Made by a program: the position numbers and the translations under genes. Positions 1 to 7,353 of a DNA stretch of 60,711 nucleotides are shown piece after piece (the first letter of the stretch is position 1; the number at the start of each line of letters is the position of its first letter). A model generated the notes under the pieces. That model was given only the letters and a program-made list of their open reading frames with translations. It was not told the origin of the DNA and did no database searches. The DNA is taken from contig CAIOZF010000048.1 of assembly GCA_903862645.1 (NCBI GenBank), forward strand, positions 1 to 60,711, in the 5' to 3' direction. The DNA is from an uncultured Gammaproteobacteria bacterium (GTDB lineage Bacteria; Pseudomonadota; Gammaproteobacteria; Pseudomonadales; Pseudohongiellaceae).

Positions 1-200
1 ATGCGGGCCTCCTGCGGTACTGATTTGAAAATCAAAGATGAAAATGGAAATTAGCCCCGGCAGGTTAGCACATCAGCCCTTCCCGAGGACACGCTTGCGC
101 CTGCCTTTGGCCATCGCTGCGCAAAGCGGGTTAAAATGCCCGGCCTGCGAAATGCCCAGAATCCGCTAAATTGATCGCCATTTGTCTGATGGAAACGCCC
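1..200. other. Left-edge intergenic stretch
   Basis: No gene is supported here. On the minus strand an AGGAGG-like sequence lies about seven bases before the window edge, so a leftward gene may start just outside the window; this cannot be confirmed. A 13-codon minus-strand frame (MAKGRRKRVLGKG, 73-114) is visible but has no convincing ribosome binding site. The right end holds the leader of the DUF4265 gene. Confidence 0.3.
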
Positions 201-749
201 ATGCCCAACCATGATTCACGCACCAACCCGTCCTCCAGCGCCACTGCAAACCTTGTGCAGGCGGAGCCTCTGATACTTTCCTTGATCGCCGGTTACCGCA
301 ACGATGGCGAACCCGTGCTGGAGAAGGTTGTCGTGGAGGCAGTGACGCCTGCAACCAAGGAGTACCGTCTGCTCAAATCCCCGGCGTTTGTGCGCAGCCT
401 GGCCGCGGGCGACAGAATCCGTTACCCGGCGGACAATCCGGCTGGTTATGAACTGACCAAGCGCAGCGGCAACCTGTGCATCCGCGTGCTGCGCAAGGAA
501 GGCATCGAGGACGTCGCCAACACCTTGAGTCCGGAGCTGGAACTGCTCGATGGCACTCTGGATCTGCAGTCGCCGCGCGTGCTGGTCTACAGCATTCATG
601 TCTCCATCGGTTTCCAGAACATCGAGATCCTGCTGGATAGTGTGATCGGGCAGTTCCCCGGGACGGTCTGGTACTATGGCAACGTCTACGATCCGGCCGA
701 CGGCGTGACGCCGCTGGACTGGTGGCAGGAATTCCTCGCCCCTGTATGA
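201..749 (+). CDS. DUF4265 domain-containing protein
   Basis: A soluble protein of about 182 residues with no signal peptide or membrane segment. The conserved stretches I recognise for DUF4265 are the KRSGNLCIRVL block near the middle, a VSIGFQNIEILLD block, and a C-terminal YYGNVYDPADGVTPLDWW motif. The molecular function of this family is unknown. The frame could open upstream at 171 (TTG) or 189 (ATG), but the ATG at 201 has a GGAAA element at suitable distance, so I prefer it. It is followed 46 bases later by yaaA on the same strand, so the two may be cotranscribed. Identity as DUF4265 rests on remembered family motifs. Confidence 0.75.
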   Translation: MPNHDSRTNPSSSATANLVQAEPLILSLIAGYRNDGEPVLEKVVVEAVTPATKEYRLLKSPAFVRSLAAGDRIRYPADNPAGYELTKRSGNLCIRVLRKEGIEDVANTLSPELELLDGTLDLQSPRVLVYSIHVSIGFQNIEILLDSVIGQFPGTVWYYGNVYDPADGVTPLDWWQEFLAPV

Positions 750-795
750 TCGACAGGCCCGCCCCCGATTCGCATCTCCGCTATGAGGCACCATC

Positions 796-1572
796 ATGTT
801 AGTTGTCATCTCGCCGGCCAAGTCGCTGGACTACGAGACCCCGGTAAGGACTCGCAAGTTTACGCAGCCCGATTTTCTGCAGGATTCGCAGCGGCTGGTA
901 GACAGCCTGCGCCAGCTGTCCTCCGCACAAATCTCCGAACTGATGTCCGTCAGCACCGCGCTGGGCGATCTCAACCACGCACGCTTCAACAGCTGGCAGC
1001 TGCCCTTCGCCAAACACAACGCCAGACAGGCGCTGTTTGCCTTCAAGGGTGATGTCTACCTCGGACTCGATGCACCGTCCCTGTCCAGTGACGACATCAC
1101 CTTTGCGCAACAGCACCTGCGAATACTTTCCGGGCTTTACGGGCTATTGCGCCCGCTCGATCTCATGCAGCCCTACCGGCTGGAGATGGGCACCGCGCTG
1201 AAAGTGTCAGGTGCCACTTCACTCTATAGCTTCTGGGGCGACCGCATCACCGAGGAGCTCAACGCCCAGCTCGGCCTCGAAAGAAAGCCCGTGCTCGTGA
1301 ATCTGGCCTCCAATGAGTACTTTCACGCGGTGAATCAAAAGCGTCTAACGGCCGATGTTATCAGCCCGGTATTCAAGGATTTCAAAGGCGGGCAGTACAA
1401 GCTCATCAGTTTCTTCGCCAAGCGCGCACGCGGTTTGATGACGGCCTGGATCATCAGGAATCGATTGCGCAAACCGGAGGATCTGCTGGCCTTCAATGTC
1501 GACGGGTACCGCTACAGCGAGAAAGATTCCAACACGAATTCTCCCGTGTTTCTGCGCAAACAAGACGAGTGA
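796..1572 (+). CDS. yaaA: Peroxide stress protein YaaA (DUF328 family)
   Basis: A 258-residue cytoplasmic protein, the usual length for YaaA. It begins MLVVISPAKSLDYETP, the family N-terminal signature, and contains LSGLYGLLRPLDLMQPYRLEMG and NLASNEYF blocks typical of the family. In E. coli YaaA belongs to the OxyR response and lowers intracellular free iron during hydrogen peroxide stress; it is reported to bind DNA. The ATG at 796 is preceded by GAGG about nine bases upstream. It sits between the DUF4265 gene and a DUF938 methyltransferase, all on the same strand, which suggests a small transcription unit. No OxyR site was identified. Confidence 0.93.
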   Translation: MLVVISPAKSLDYETPVRTRKFTQPDFLQDSQRLVDSLRQLSSAQISELMSVSTALGDLNHARFNSWQLPFAKHNARQALFAFKGDVYLGLDAPSLSSDDITFAQQHLRILSGLYGLLRPLDLMQPYRLEMGTALKVSGATSLYSFWGDRITEELNAQLGLERKPVLVNLASNEYFHAVNQKRLTADVISPVFKDFKGGQYKLISFFAKRARGLMTAWIIRNRLRKPEDLLAFNVDGYRYSEKDSNTNSPVFLRKQDE

Positions 1573-1639
1573 ACAACGCATGACCAAGAGCATCGGCAAC
1601 GACGAGATGTCCGTGATCGCCAGTCAGGAGGCGTGACTC

Positions 1640-2245
1640 GTGGAGCTCCCCTTCAGCCAGTCCTGCGAGAACAACAAGGATCCGATTCTGGCGGTGCTGC
1701 AGAAGCATCTTGTGGCAGACGGGCACCGCCAACCAAGTCGCGTTCTGGAAATTGCCGGTGGCACTGGACAGCACGCGGTGCACTTCACCACGCACATGCC
1801 GTGGCTGCACTGGCAGAGTTCAGATGTTCCTGAGCAGATCGAGACGCTGAACATTCGTCTGCGCGCCGCCGCAAAAGCCAATCTGCCGCTGGCGTTGCCA
1901 CTGGACGTCACACAGCAGGACTGGCGTGTGAATTCATTCGACGCGGTGTTCACCGCCAACAGCCTGCATATCATGCCTGCCTCTGCCGTTGTGGAATTTT
2001 TCCGACGGCTGAACGGCGTCATCGAAAGCGGTGGGCACCTGTGCATATATGGCCCGTTCAAATACGAAGGCGACTTCACGACCCCCAGCAACGCGCAGTT
2101 TGACCTGCGGCTGAAGAGCAGAAATCCCCTGAGCGGGATACGCGACTTCGAGTGGGTGAACGAGCTGGCGGGCGAGGCCGGCCTGACGTTGCTGGAGGAC
2201 AACGCCATGCCTGCCAATAATCAATTGCTGGTATGGAAAAAATAG
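1640..2245 (+). CDS. DUF938 class I SAM-dependent methyltransferase-like protein
   Basis: A 201-residue soluble protein. The N-terminal ENNKDPILAVL segment followed by RVLEIAGGTGQHAVHF (about residues 34-50) is the DUF938 signature; the EIAGGTGQ loop corresponds to motif I of class I methyltransferases that binds S-adenosylmethionine. A later FDAVFTANSLHIMP block corresponds to motif IV. The substrate of the family is not known. The start is a GTG, supported by a CAGGAG element ten bases upstream; an in-frame stop directly precedes it, so no longer N-terminus is possible. It follows yaaA by 67 bases on the same strand. Confidence 0.85.
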   Translation: MELPFSQSCENNKDPILAVLQKHLVADGHRQPSRVLEIAGGTGQHAVHFTTHMPWLHWQSSDVPEQIETLNIRLRAAAKANLPLALPLDVTQQDWRVNSFDAVFTANSLHIMPASAVVEFFRRLNGVIESGGHLCIYGPFKYEGDFTTPSNAQFDLRLKSRNPLSGIRDFEWVNELAGEAGLTLLEDNAMPANNQLLVWKK

Positions 2246-2348
2246 GCGCGGTTCTTCAATCAAACCCGCCGAATTGATTGACGAAAGCGCTGTGGATGCC
2301 TGCAAGCGAGTGCTAGCCTGATCCCATGTTGCAGTGCTGGAGATCCCC

Positions 2349-2483
2349 ATGCAGGAACCTGATTTGCACGAACCTGATGCTCACAAACCCGAAGACGAAC
2401 CGGTTCAGTCGCGCCTGCTCAAAGCCGCGTTCAACGGTCATCTGTTCAGCGCTGGCCTGGCATCCACCACGACACCAATTTGA
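2349..2483 (+). CDS. Small acidic hypothetical protein (44 aa)
   Basis: A 44-codon frame from ATG to TGA in the gap before the O-methyltransferase-like gene. It has a GGAG ribosome binding site seven bases before the ATG, and the first half is rich in Glu, Asp and Pro (MQEPDLHEPDAHKPEDEP). I do not recognise the family. It ends 35 bases before the next gene on the same strand, so it could be a leader peptide gene or a small protein of the same unit. The call rests only on ribosome binding site, position and composition. Confidence 0.35.
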   Translation: MQEPDLHEPDAHKPEDEPVQSRLLKAAFNGHLFSAGLASTTTPI

Positions 2484-2518
2484 TCAACTGACGCTAATCG
2501 AAGAGGATTTATCGCCCC

Positions 2519-3643
2519 ATGTCGAACCCCACTCTCCAGAAAAACGCCGGTGCCGTGCGCCGCTTCGCCCGCCTGATGCGCTTCGCGAACTGGCTGCAGA
2601 ACATTCCCAACAAGATCACGCCACCGCCCTTCCGGCTGGTGCAGATCAGCTCTTCTTTCTGGCAATCCCGCGCACTGTATGTGGCCGTGCGGCTGGACAT
2701 CGCGACTGCCCTCGCTGATCGCCAGCTGTCGGCCTCGGAGATAGCCAGCCTGGTCGGCGCCAGTGCCGATGCCATCGGGCGCCTGCTGCGGATGCTGGCG
2801 GCGATGGGCATCTTCGAGGAGACTGCGCCGGGAATATTCCGTAACAATCGCCTGTCCGCACCGCTGCGGCAGGACGACCCGCAATGCATACGGGCCATGA
2901 TCCTGATGCACAACTCGGAGCAGATGACTCGCCCCTGGTTCGAAGAGCTGGAGAGTGCTGTGCGCTCCGGGGAGGTCGCGTTCCAGCGCAGTTACGGGCT
3001 GGAGCTGTTCGACTACATGGACCAGCACCCGGATTTTGACGACCTGTTCTCCCGCGCCATGGACAGTGTCGAGGCACTTGCCGGAGACGTCTTTGCGCAG
3101 GACTTCAACTGGTCGCACTTCACACGCCTGATCGATGTTGGCGGCTCCCAGGGCAGCAAATCCCTCGCCATCCTCAAGCGCCATCCAACACTCAAAGCAC
3201 TTGTAGTCGATCGGGAGCAGGTGGTACGCGACGCGGCACAGTTCTGGCAGGGTCGGGAAGACGCTGAATTACTCAAGCGCATCAGCTTCGAGACCGGTGA
3301 TCTGTTCGGCGAACTGCCGTCAGCACAAGGCCCCGGTGATGTCTACTTGCTCAGCGCGGTGCTGCATTGTTTCGATGATGAACTTTGTGTGGCCGGGCTG
3401 CGCAATCTCGCCGCGATCTGCGGACAAACCGGAGCCTGCATTGCCGTGCTGGAGATTGTCCTGCCCGAGCAGGGAGCCGATCTGGCCAGTGCCTCCTTCG
3501 ACATGCAGATGTTCATCGGCACGCGTGGGCGGGAACGGACTCTGGCGCAGTGGCTGGCTCTGTTCGAGCGCAGCGGTCTGGCGCTTGCGGCCAACGTCGG
3601 TCTGCAGACATTCCCGAGGATTCTGGTGGCAAGGCCGCGTTGA
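2519..3643 (+). CDS. O-methyltransferase family 2-like SAM-dependent methyltransferase
   Basis: A 374-residue soluble protein. The N-terminal half (about residues 45-115) looks like the winged-helix dimerisation domain of the hydroxyindole/caffeate O-methyltransferase type: ARALYVAVRLDIATAL-like helix, then ASEIASLVGASADAIGRLLRML. The C-terminal half carries the SAM-binding glycine loop LIDVGGSQGSKSLAI near residue 205, followed by an acidic residue in ALVVDREQV. Such enzymes methylate hydroxyls of small molecules, and the substrate here is unknown. No biosynthetic partner genes are adjacent: upstream is a 44-aa frame and downstream a convergent ppsA. It may act on a diffusible metabolite, but that is inference. 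Confidence 0.8.
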   Translation: MSNPTLQKNAGAVRRFARLMRFANWLQNIPNKITPPPFRLVQISSSFWQSRALYVAVRLDIATALADRQLSASEIASLVGASADAIGRLLRMLAAMGIFEETAPGIFRNNRLSAPLRQDDPQCIRAMILMHNSEQMTRPWFEELESAVRSGEVAFQRSYGLELFDYMDQHPDFDDLFSRAMDSVEALAGDVFAQDFNWSHFTRLIDVGGSQGSKSLAILKRHPTLKALVVDREQVVRDAAQFWQGREDAELLKRISFETGDLFGELPSAQGPGDVYLLSAVLHCFDDELCVAGLRNLAAICGQTGACIAVLEIVLPEQGADLASASFDMQMFIGTRGRERTLAQWLALFERSGLALAANVGLQTFPRILVARPR

Positions 3644-3671
3644 TCGCTCCGCGAGGCAGGGCCTCCTGACC

Positions 3672-6062
3672 TCAGCCCTTGCGCGCCTCCGCCTCGGCTA
3701 CCTTCTGCTTCACGCGGATGAAACTGTCCGGTGTCACCGAAATCGAATTGATCCCGCACTCCACCAGGAAGGCCGCGAAGTCTGGATGATCGCTCGGCGC
3801 CTGGCCGCAGATGCCGATCTTGGCGCCCGCATCCCGGGCTGCCTTGATCACATGGCCGATCATCCACTTCACCGCGTCGTCCTGCTCGTCGAAGAGGCCG
3901 GCCAGTTGCTCGGAGTCGCGATCCACTCCGAGCGTCAACTGGGTCAGGTCGTTGGAGCCTATCGAGAAACCATCGAAACGCTCGGCAAAGGCAGGAGCCA
4001 GGATGACATTGGAGGGAATCTCGCACATCACATACACCTCCAGACCCTTCTCGCCTCGACGCAGACCGTTGCCGGCCATCACTTCCAGCACCTTGTCGGC
4101 CTCGGCGATAGAGCGGCAGAACGGAATCATCACCACCACGTTGTCGAAGCCCATCTGTTCACGCAGGTGTTTGATGGCGCGGCACTCCAGCGCGAAGCCC
4201 TCACGGTAGCGCGGGGAGTAATAGCGCGAGGCCCCTCGGAAACCGATCATGGGGTTCTCCTCATGAGGCTCGAACTGCGCGCCGCCGATGAGGTTGGCGT
4301 ACTCGTTGGTCTTGAAGTCGCTCATGCGGATGATCACCGGGCGCGGATACAGCGCGGCGGCGATGCGCGAGAGGCCGCGGGCTAAACGCTCCACGAAATA
4401 ATCCGTGCGGTCCGCAAAGCCGACCGTCAACGCGTCGATCTCGCGTTTCGCATCGGCATCCTGCAGTTCGTCATATTTCACCAGCGCCATGGGGTGAACC
4501 TTGACATGATTGCTCACCACGAACTCCATGCGCGCCAGCCCCACCCCGTCGGCCGGCAGGCGCCACCAGCGGAACGCAGCGGCCGGGTTGCCCATGTTGA
4601 GCATGACCTGGGTTTTAGTGGCGGGAATCGCGGCGATATCAAGGACCTCGATGGCGATCTTCGCGGTGCCCTCATAGACGAAAGCCGTGTCACCCTCGGC
4701 GCAGGACACGGTAATCTCCTGCTCGTCGTGCAATACCTGAGTCGCGTTGCCGGTGCCGACGATGGCTGGGAGACCCAGCTCCCTGCTGACAATGGCGGCA
4801 TGCGAGGTGCGCCCGCCACGGTCGGTGACGATGGCGGCGGCACGCTTCATGATCGGCACCCAGTCCGGGTCGGTGTTCTCGGTCACCAGGATGGAGCCAT
4901 CCACGAAGCTGTCGATGTCTTTGGCACTGTCGAGAATGCAGACGCGGCCACTGACAGCCGCATCGCCAATGCTCAGTCCCGTCACCAATACCTTGCCCTT
5001 GTCGCTCAGACTGTAGCTGCGCAGCGTGCCGGCCTCTTTGCGCGACTGCACGGTCTCCGGGCGCGCCTGCACGATATAGAGCGCTGCAGTCTGGCCATCC
5101 TTCGCCCATTCGATGTCCATCGGGCAACCGTAATGAGCCTCGATCACACAGGCCCAGCGCGCCAGTTTGACGATCTCCGCATCGGAGAGCACATAGGCCG
5201 CCCGCTCCACCTTTGAGGTCGGCACCGTGCGTGTCGATTTGCCGCTCTCGCTGGCGTAGATCATCTTGATGGTCTTGCTGCCCAGATGCTTCTCCAGCAC
5301 TGGCACCAGCGTCTCATTGACAAGCAGTGGCTTGAACACCTGATACTCGTCCGGGTCCACGGCGCCCTGCACCACTGTCTCGCCAAGCCCCCACGCGGCG
5401 GTGATCACGGCCACCTTGTCGAAGCCGGTCTCGGTATCGATGCTGAACATCACCCCGGAGCCGCCCACATCGGAGCGCACCATCAACTGCACGCCCACGG
5501 ACAGCGCCACCTTGAGATGGTCAAAGCCTTTGGTCTCACGATAGCTGATGGCTCTGTCGGTAAACAGCGAGGCATAGCAACGGCGGCAGGCGTCGAGGAG
5601 CGCCTTGTCGCCACGAATGTTCAGAAAGGTTTCCTGTTGGCCGGCGAAACTGGCATCGGGCAAATCCTCAGCGGTCGCGCTGGAGCGCACGGCGACGTCC
5701 ACCGTCTCTCGCCCCACGCGTCGACACAGCTCAGCATAGTAGATGCGGATGGCGTCGGCAGTTTCTTCTGGCCAGACACCACGCAGAAAGGCGCGGCGCA
5801 AGCCCTCACCGGTCTCGCCCAGCGTGGCGCGACCGGCTCGCAGATCATCGATGGCAGTGGCCATCGGCTGACGCAGACCATTGGCGTCCACGTATTGCCA
5901 GTAGGCATCTGCCGTCGTGGCAAACCCCGGTGGGACTGGTACCCCCTGCGCCGCCAAATGACTGACCATCTCCCCGAGAGAGGCGTTCTTGCCGCCTACG
6001 CGAGAGACATCCCCGCGGCCCAGCTCTTCGAAGGGAATGACATGTGGTGTAGTCGCTGACAT
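3672..6062 (-). CDS. ppsA: Phosphoenolpyruvate synthase
   Basis: A 796-residue enzyme, the normal length for PpsA. It converts pyruvate, ATP and water to phosphoenolpyruvate, AMP and phosphate, opening gluconeogenesis from three-carbon substrates. The N-terminal ATP-grasp domain begins with GGKNASLGEMV and includes VRSSATAEDLPDASFAGQQE. The swivelling phosphohistidine domain carries TDRGGRTSHAAIVSRELG with the catalytic His, and the C-terminal PEP/pyruvate-binding barrel ends with GICGQAPSDHPDFA and its conserved Cys. The partner regulator PpsR (DUF299), often divergent from ppsA, is not here. A GTAG-N4-CTAC inverted repeat lies about 95 bases upstream of the start. NAD-malic enzyme in the same window would provide its pyruvate from malate. 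Confidence 0.97.
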   Translation of the reverse strand: MSATTPHVIPFEELGRGDVSRVGGKNASLGEMVSHLAAQGVPVPPGFATTADAYWQYVDANGLRQPMATAIDDLRAGRATLGETGEGLRRAFLRGVWPEETADAIRIYYAELCRRVGRETVDVAVRSSATAEDLPDASFAGQQETFLNIRGDKALLDACRRCYASLFTDRAISYRETKGFDHLKVALSVGVQLMVRSDVGGSGVMFSIDTETGFDKVAVITAAWGLGETVVQGAVDPDEYQVFKPLLVNETLVPVLEKHLGSKTIKMIYASESGKSTRTVPTSKVERAAYVLSDAEIVKLARWACVIEAHYGCPMDIEWAKDGQTAALYIVQARPETVQSRKEAGTLRSYSLSDKGKVLVTGLSIGDAAVSGRVCILDSAKDIDSFVDGSILVTENTDPDWVPIMKRAAAIVTDRGGRTSHAAIVSRELGLPAIVGTGNATQVLHDEQEITVSCAEGDTAFVYEGTAKIAIEVLDIAAIPATKTQVMLNMGNPAAAFRWWRLPADGVGLARMEFVVSNHVKVHPMALVKYDELQDADAKREIDALTVGFADRTDYFVERLARGLSRIAAALYPRPVIIRMSDFKTNEYANLIGGAQFEPHEENPMIGFRGASRYYSPRYREGFALECRAIKHLREQMGFDNVVVMIPFCRSIAEADKVLEVMAGNGLRRGEKGLEVYVMCEIPSNVILAPAFAERFDGFSIGSNDLTQLTLGVDRDSEQLAGLFDEQDDAVKWMIGHVIKAARDAGAKIGICGQAPSDHPDFAAFLVECGINSISVTPDSFIRVKQKVAEAEARKG

Positions 6063-6155
6063 GGTGTTCTCCCGGGCACGAAGCCCACTGAAACTCTGGT
6101 TGCGCGTGACGGCGTGCCATCTGCCCTTCTCGGGTCAAGGTTATCACTCCGATCA

Positions 6156-6168
6156 GTAGCGAACTACA
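6156..6168. promoter_or_regulatory. Imperfect HexR-like inverted repeat upstream of ppsA
   Basis: On the minus strand the sequence TGTAGTTCGCTAC contains GTAG-TTCG-CTAC. Its left half matches the half-site I recall for HexR (TGTAGTT), but the right half is one base too close for the 15-bp consensus. ppsA is a known HexR target in several gammaproteobacteria and hexR lies in this window. The match is partial, so this is only a candidate. Confidence 0.2.
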
Positions 6169-6229
6169 AGCGCCACGGTGATCACACCGTCAGGATATAA
6201 GCTTGGAGCATCATCCTCCTGAACCCTCG

Positions 6230-7084
6230 TCAGTCTGCGATGTCATCTACCCGCAACGTCGTCAGCCGCACGTCGACAGTGACCACCAGGTTCGTCAACG
6301 CCGCCGCCCGCGCACGGCCCTCGGCGGTGGCGCGGTATAGATGCGGCGTCATCGCCAGCAAGTCGGCAATCTGCTCTGCGCCATTGAGTACAAGGGCAAA
6401 GCGCACGGTTTCCGTGGACACCCTGCTGAACCCTTGCGGCACTGGCGTCTCGTCAGCACGTTCGGGTTTAAGTGTCGGGTAGATGATCTCGCGCAACTCG
6501 CGCAAATGATCCGCACCGGAATCCACCTGTATCAGCAGCCCCCCAGGTTTCAGCACGCGCAAAAATTCTGCATAAACGGGAAAGCCGAACATGCACAGCA
6601 CACGGTCCAGCGTGTGCGACTCCACCGGCAGGTTCGCGTTGCTGCCCACGACCCAGCAGACCCGCTTGTCCTGCTTCGCCGCCGACAACACCGCCCACTT
6701 GGAGATGTCCAACCCGAGCAAAGCGAGTGAACCGACATCGCTCTCAGCGGCCGCCAATTCCCCCAGGTAATAGCCCTCGCCACAACCAGCATCCAGACAG
6801 CTGAGGTCTGCGCCAGATATGGCATCACACAGCACGGCACGACTGACAGCGGCCGCTATCGGTTGATAGCAACCCGCTCCGAGAAAACGTCGACGCGCCG
6901 CGACCATTTCCTTGCTGTCGCCCGGATCACGAGAGCGCTTGTTCTGCACCGGCAACAGATGGGTATAACCATCGCGCGACACATCGAACGTGTGGCCAGA
7001 AGGGCAGCGCCACGCTGCTCCGTCGCGTTGCAGTGGCTGGTGGTCCAGTGGACAGGTCAGTGAAACGAATGGGGTGATGATCAT
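6230..7084 (-). CDS. rlmA: 23S rRNA (guanine-N1)-methyltransferase RlmA-type
   Basis: A 284-residue methyltransferase that modifies N1 of a guanine in 23S rRNA (G745 in E. coli). The N-terminal zinc-binding module reads CPLDHQPLQRDG... then CPSGHTFD, followed by the diagnostic RDGYTHLLPVQNKRSRDPGD; the SAM-binding loop is LDAGCGEGYYLGEL near residue 100. In E. coli the module uses three Cys and one His. Here the second ligand position is Asp14 (C11, D14, C27, H31), which may be a genus-level variant or shift coordination to the adjacent His15. The ATG overlaps by one base the stop codon of a 37-aa gene upstream, indicating translational coupling. Confidence 0.93.
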   Translation of the reverse strand: MIITPFVSLTCPLDHQPLQRDGAAWRCPSGHTFDVSRDGYTHLLPVQNKRSRDPGDSKEMVAARRRFLGAGCYQPIAAAVSRAVLCDAISGADLSCLDAGCGEGYYLGELAAAESDVGSLALLGLDISKWAVLSAAKQDKRVCWVVGSNANLPVESHTLDRVLCMFGFPVYAEFLRVLKPGGLLIQVDSGADHLRELREIIYPTLKPERADETPVPQGFSRVSTETVRFALVLNGAEQIADLLAMTPHLYRATAEGRARAAALTNLVVTVDVRLTTLRVDDIAD

Positions 7085-7197
7085 CAGGTTGCGTGCAGCA
7101 CTGCACGCTGATCGGGGAGAACCTCATAAAGCTTGCGCAATTCAAGGGATGCTTCATAGCCGTTGTTCTTGATGCAAATTGCAAAGCGGTGCGTCAT
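7084..7197 (-). CDS. Small conserved protein, apparently C-terminally truncated (37 aa)
   Basis: A 37-codon gene starting MTHRFAICIKNNGYEASLE and continuing LRKLYEVLPDQ. I recognise the ICI.N.GYEASLE..K.Y.VLPD pattern from small bacterial proteins of about 70 residues that normally continue with a VIDESGEDYLYP segment. Here the frame diverges after VLPDQRAV and stops, so it seems to have lost its second half. The stop TGA overlaps the rlmA ATG by one base (TGATG). It lies three bases after the stop of the 33-aa gene upstream. Function is unknown; the family resemblance is from memory. It may be a remnant kept because rlmA translation is coupled to it. Confidence 0.6.
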   Translation of the reverse strand: MTHRFAICIKNNGYEASLELRKLYEVLPDQRAVLHAT

Positions 7198-7200
7198 AGC

Positions 7201-7302
7201 CTAATCCAAAATTTTCTTGATTTTAAATTCAAACTTTCCCCGCCCACTGACCTCGTACCAGTGTACTTCGGCATTCAGGACAGAACCATCGGGAAATAGC
7301 AC
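7201..7302 (-). CDS. Small conserved hypothetical protein (33 aa)
   Basis: A 33-codon gene with a GTG start preceded by an excellent AAGGAGAG ribosome binding site; an in-frame stop lies just upstream, so GTG is the only sensible start. The product starts MLFPDGSVLNAEVHWYEVSG and ends KFEFKIKKILD. The pattern NAEVHWYEA.G.GKKEFKIKR is one I recall from small proteins often found beside the GYEASLE family, which is exactly the next gene downstream. No signal peptide or membrane segment is visible. The pair heads the rlmA transcription unit. Molecular role unknown. Confidence 0.65.
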   Translation of the reverse strand: MLFPDGSVLNAEVHWYEVSGRGKFEFKIKKILD

Positions 7303-7353
7303 TGATGCCTCTCCTTTGCGCTTTCACCAGTTGCCGCGACAGCTGCTGGCAGA

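Noticed and set aside
1580-1636. 18-codon frame between yaaA and the DUF938 gene, in frame with the latter
   Set aside because: No ribosome binding site, and the DUF938 family starts at the downstream GTG; the intervening stop is not a sign of a broken gene.
2326-2718. 130-codon frame overlapping the methyltransferase start
   Set aside because: Cys/Arg/Pro-rich frame overlapping a well-supported gene and the better 44-codon frame.
7093-7299. 68-codon plus-strand frame in the gap upstream of rlmA
   Set aside because: The opposite strand carries two small genes with ribosome binding sites and recognised motifs in the same place.
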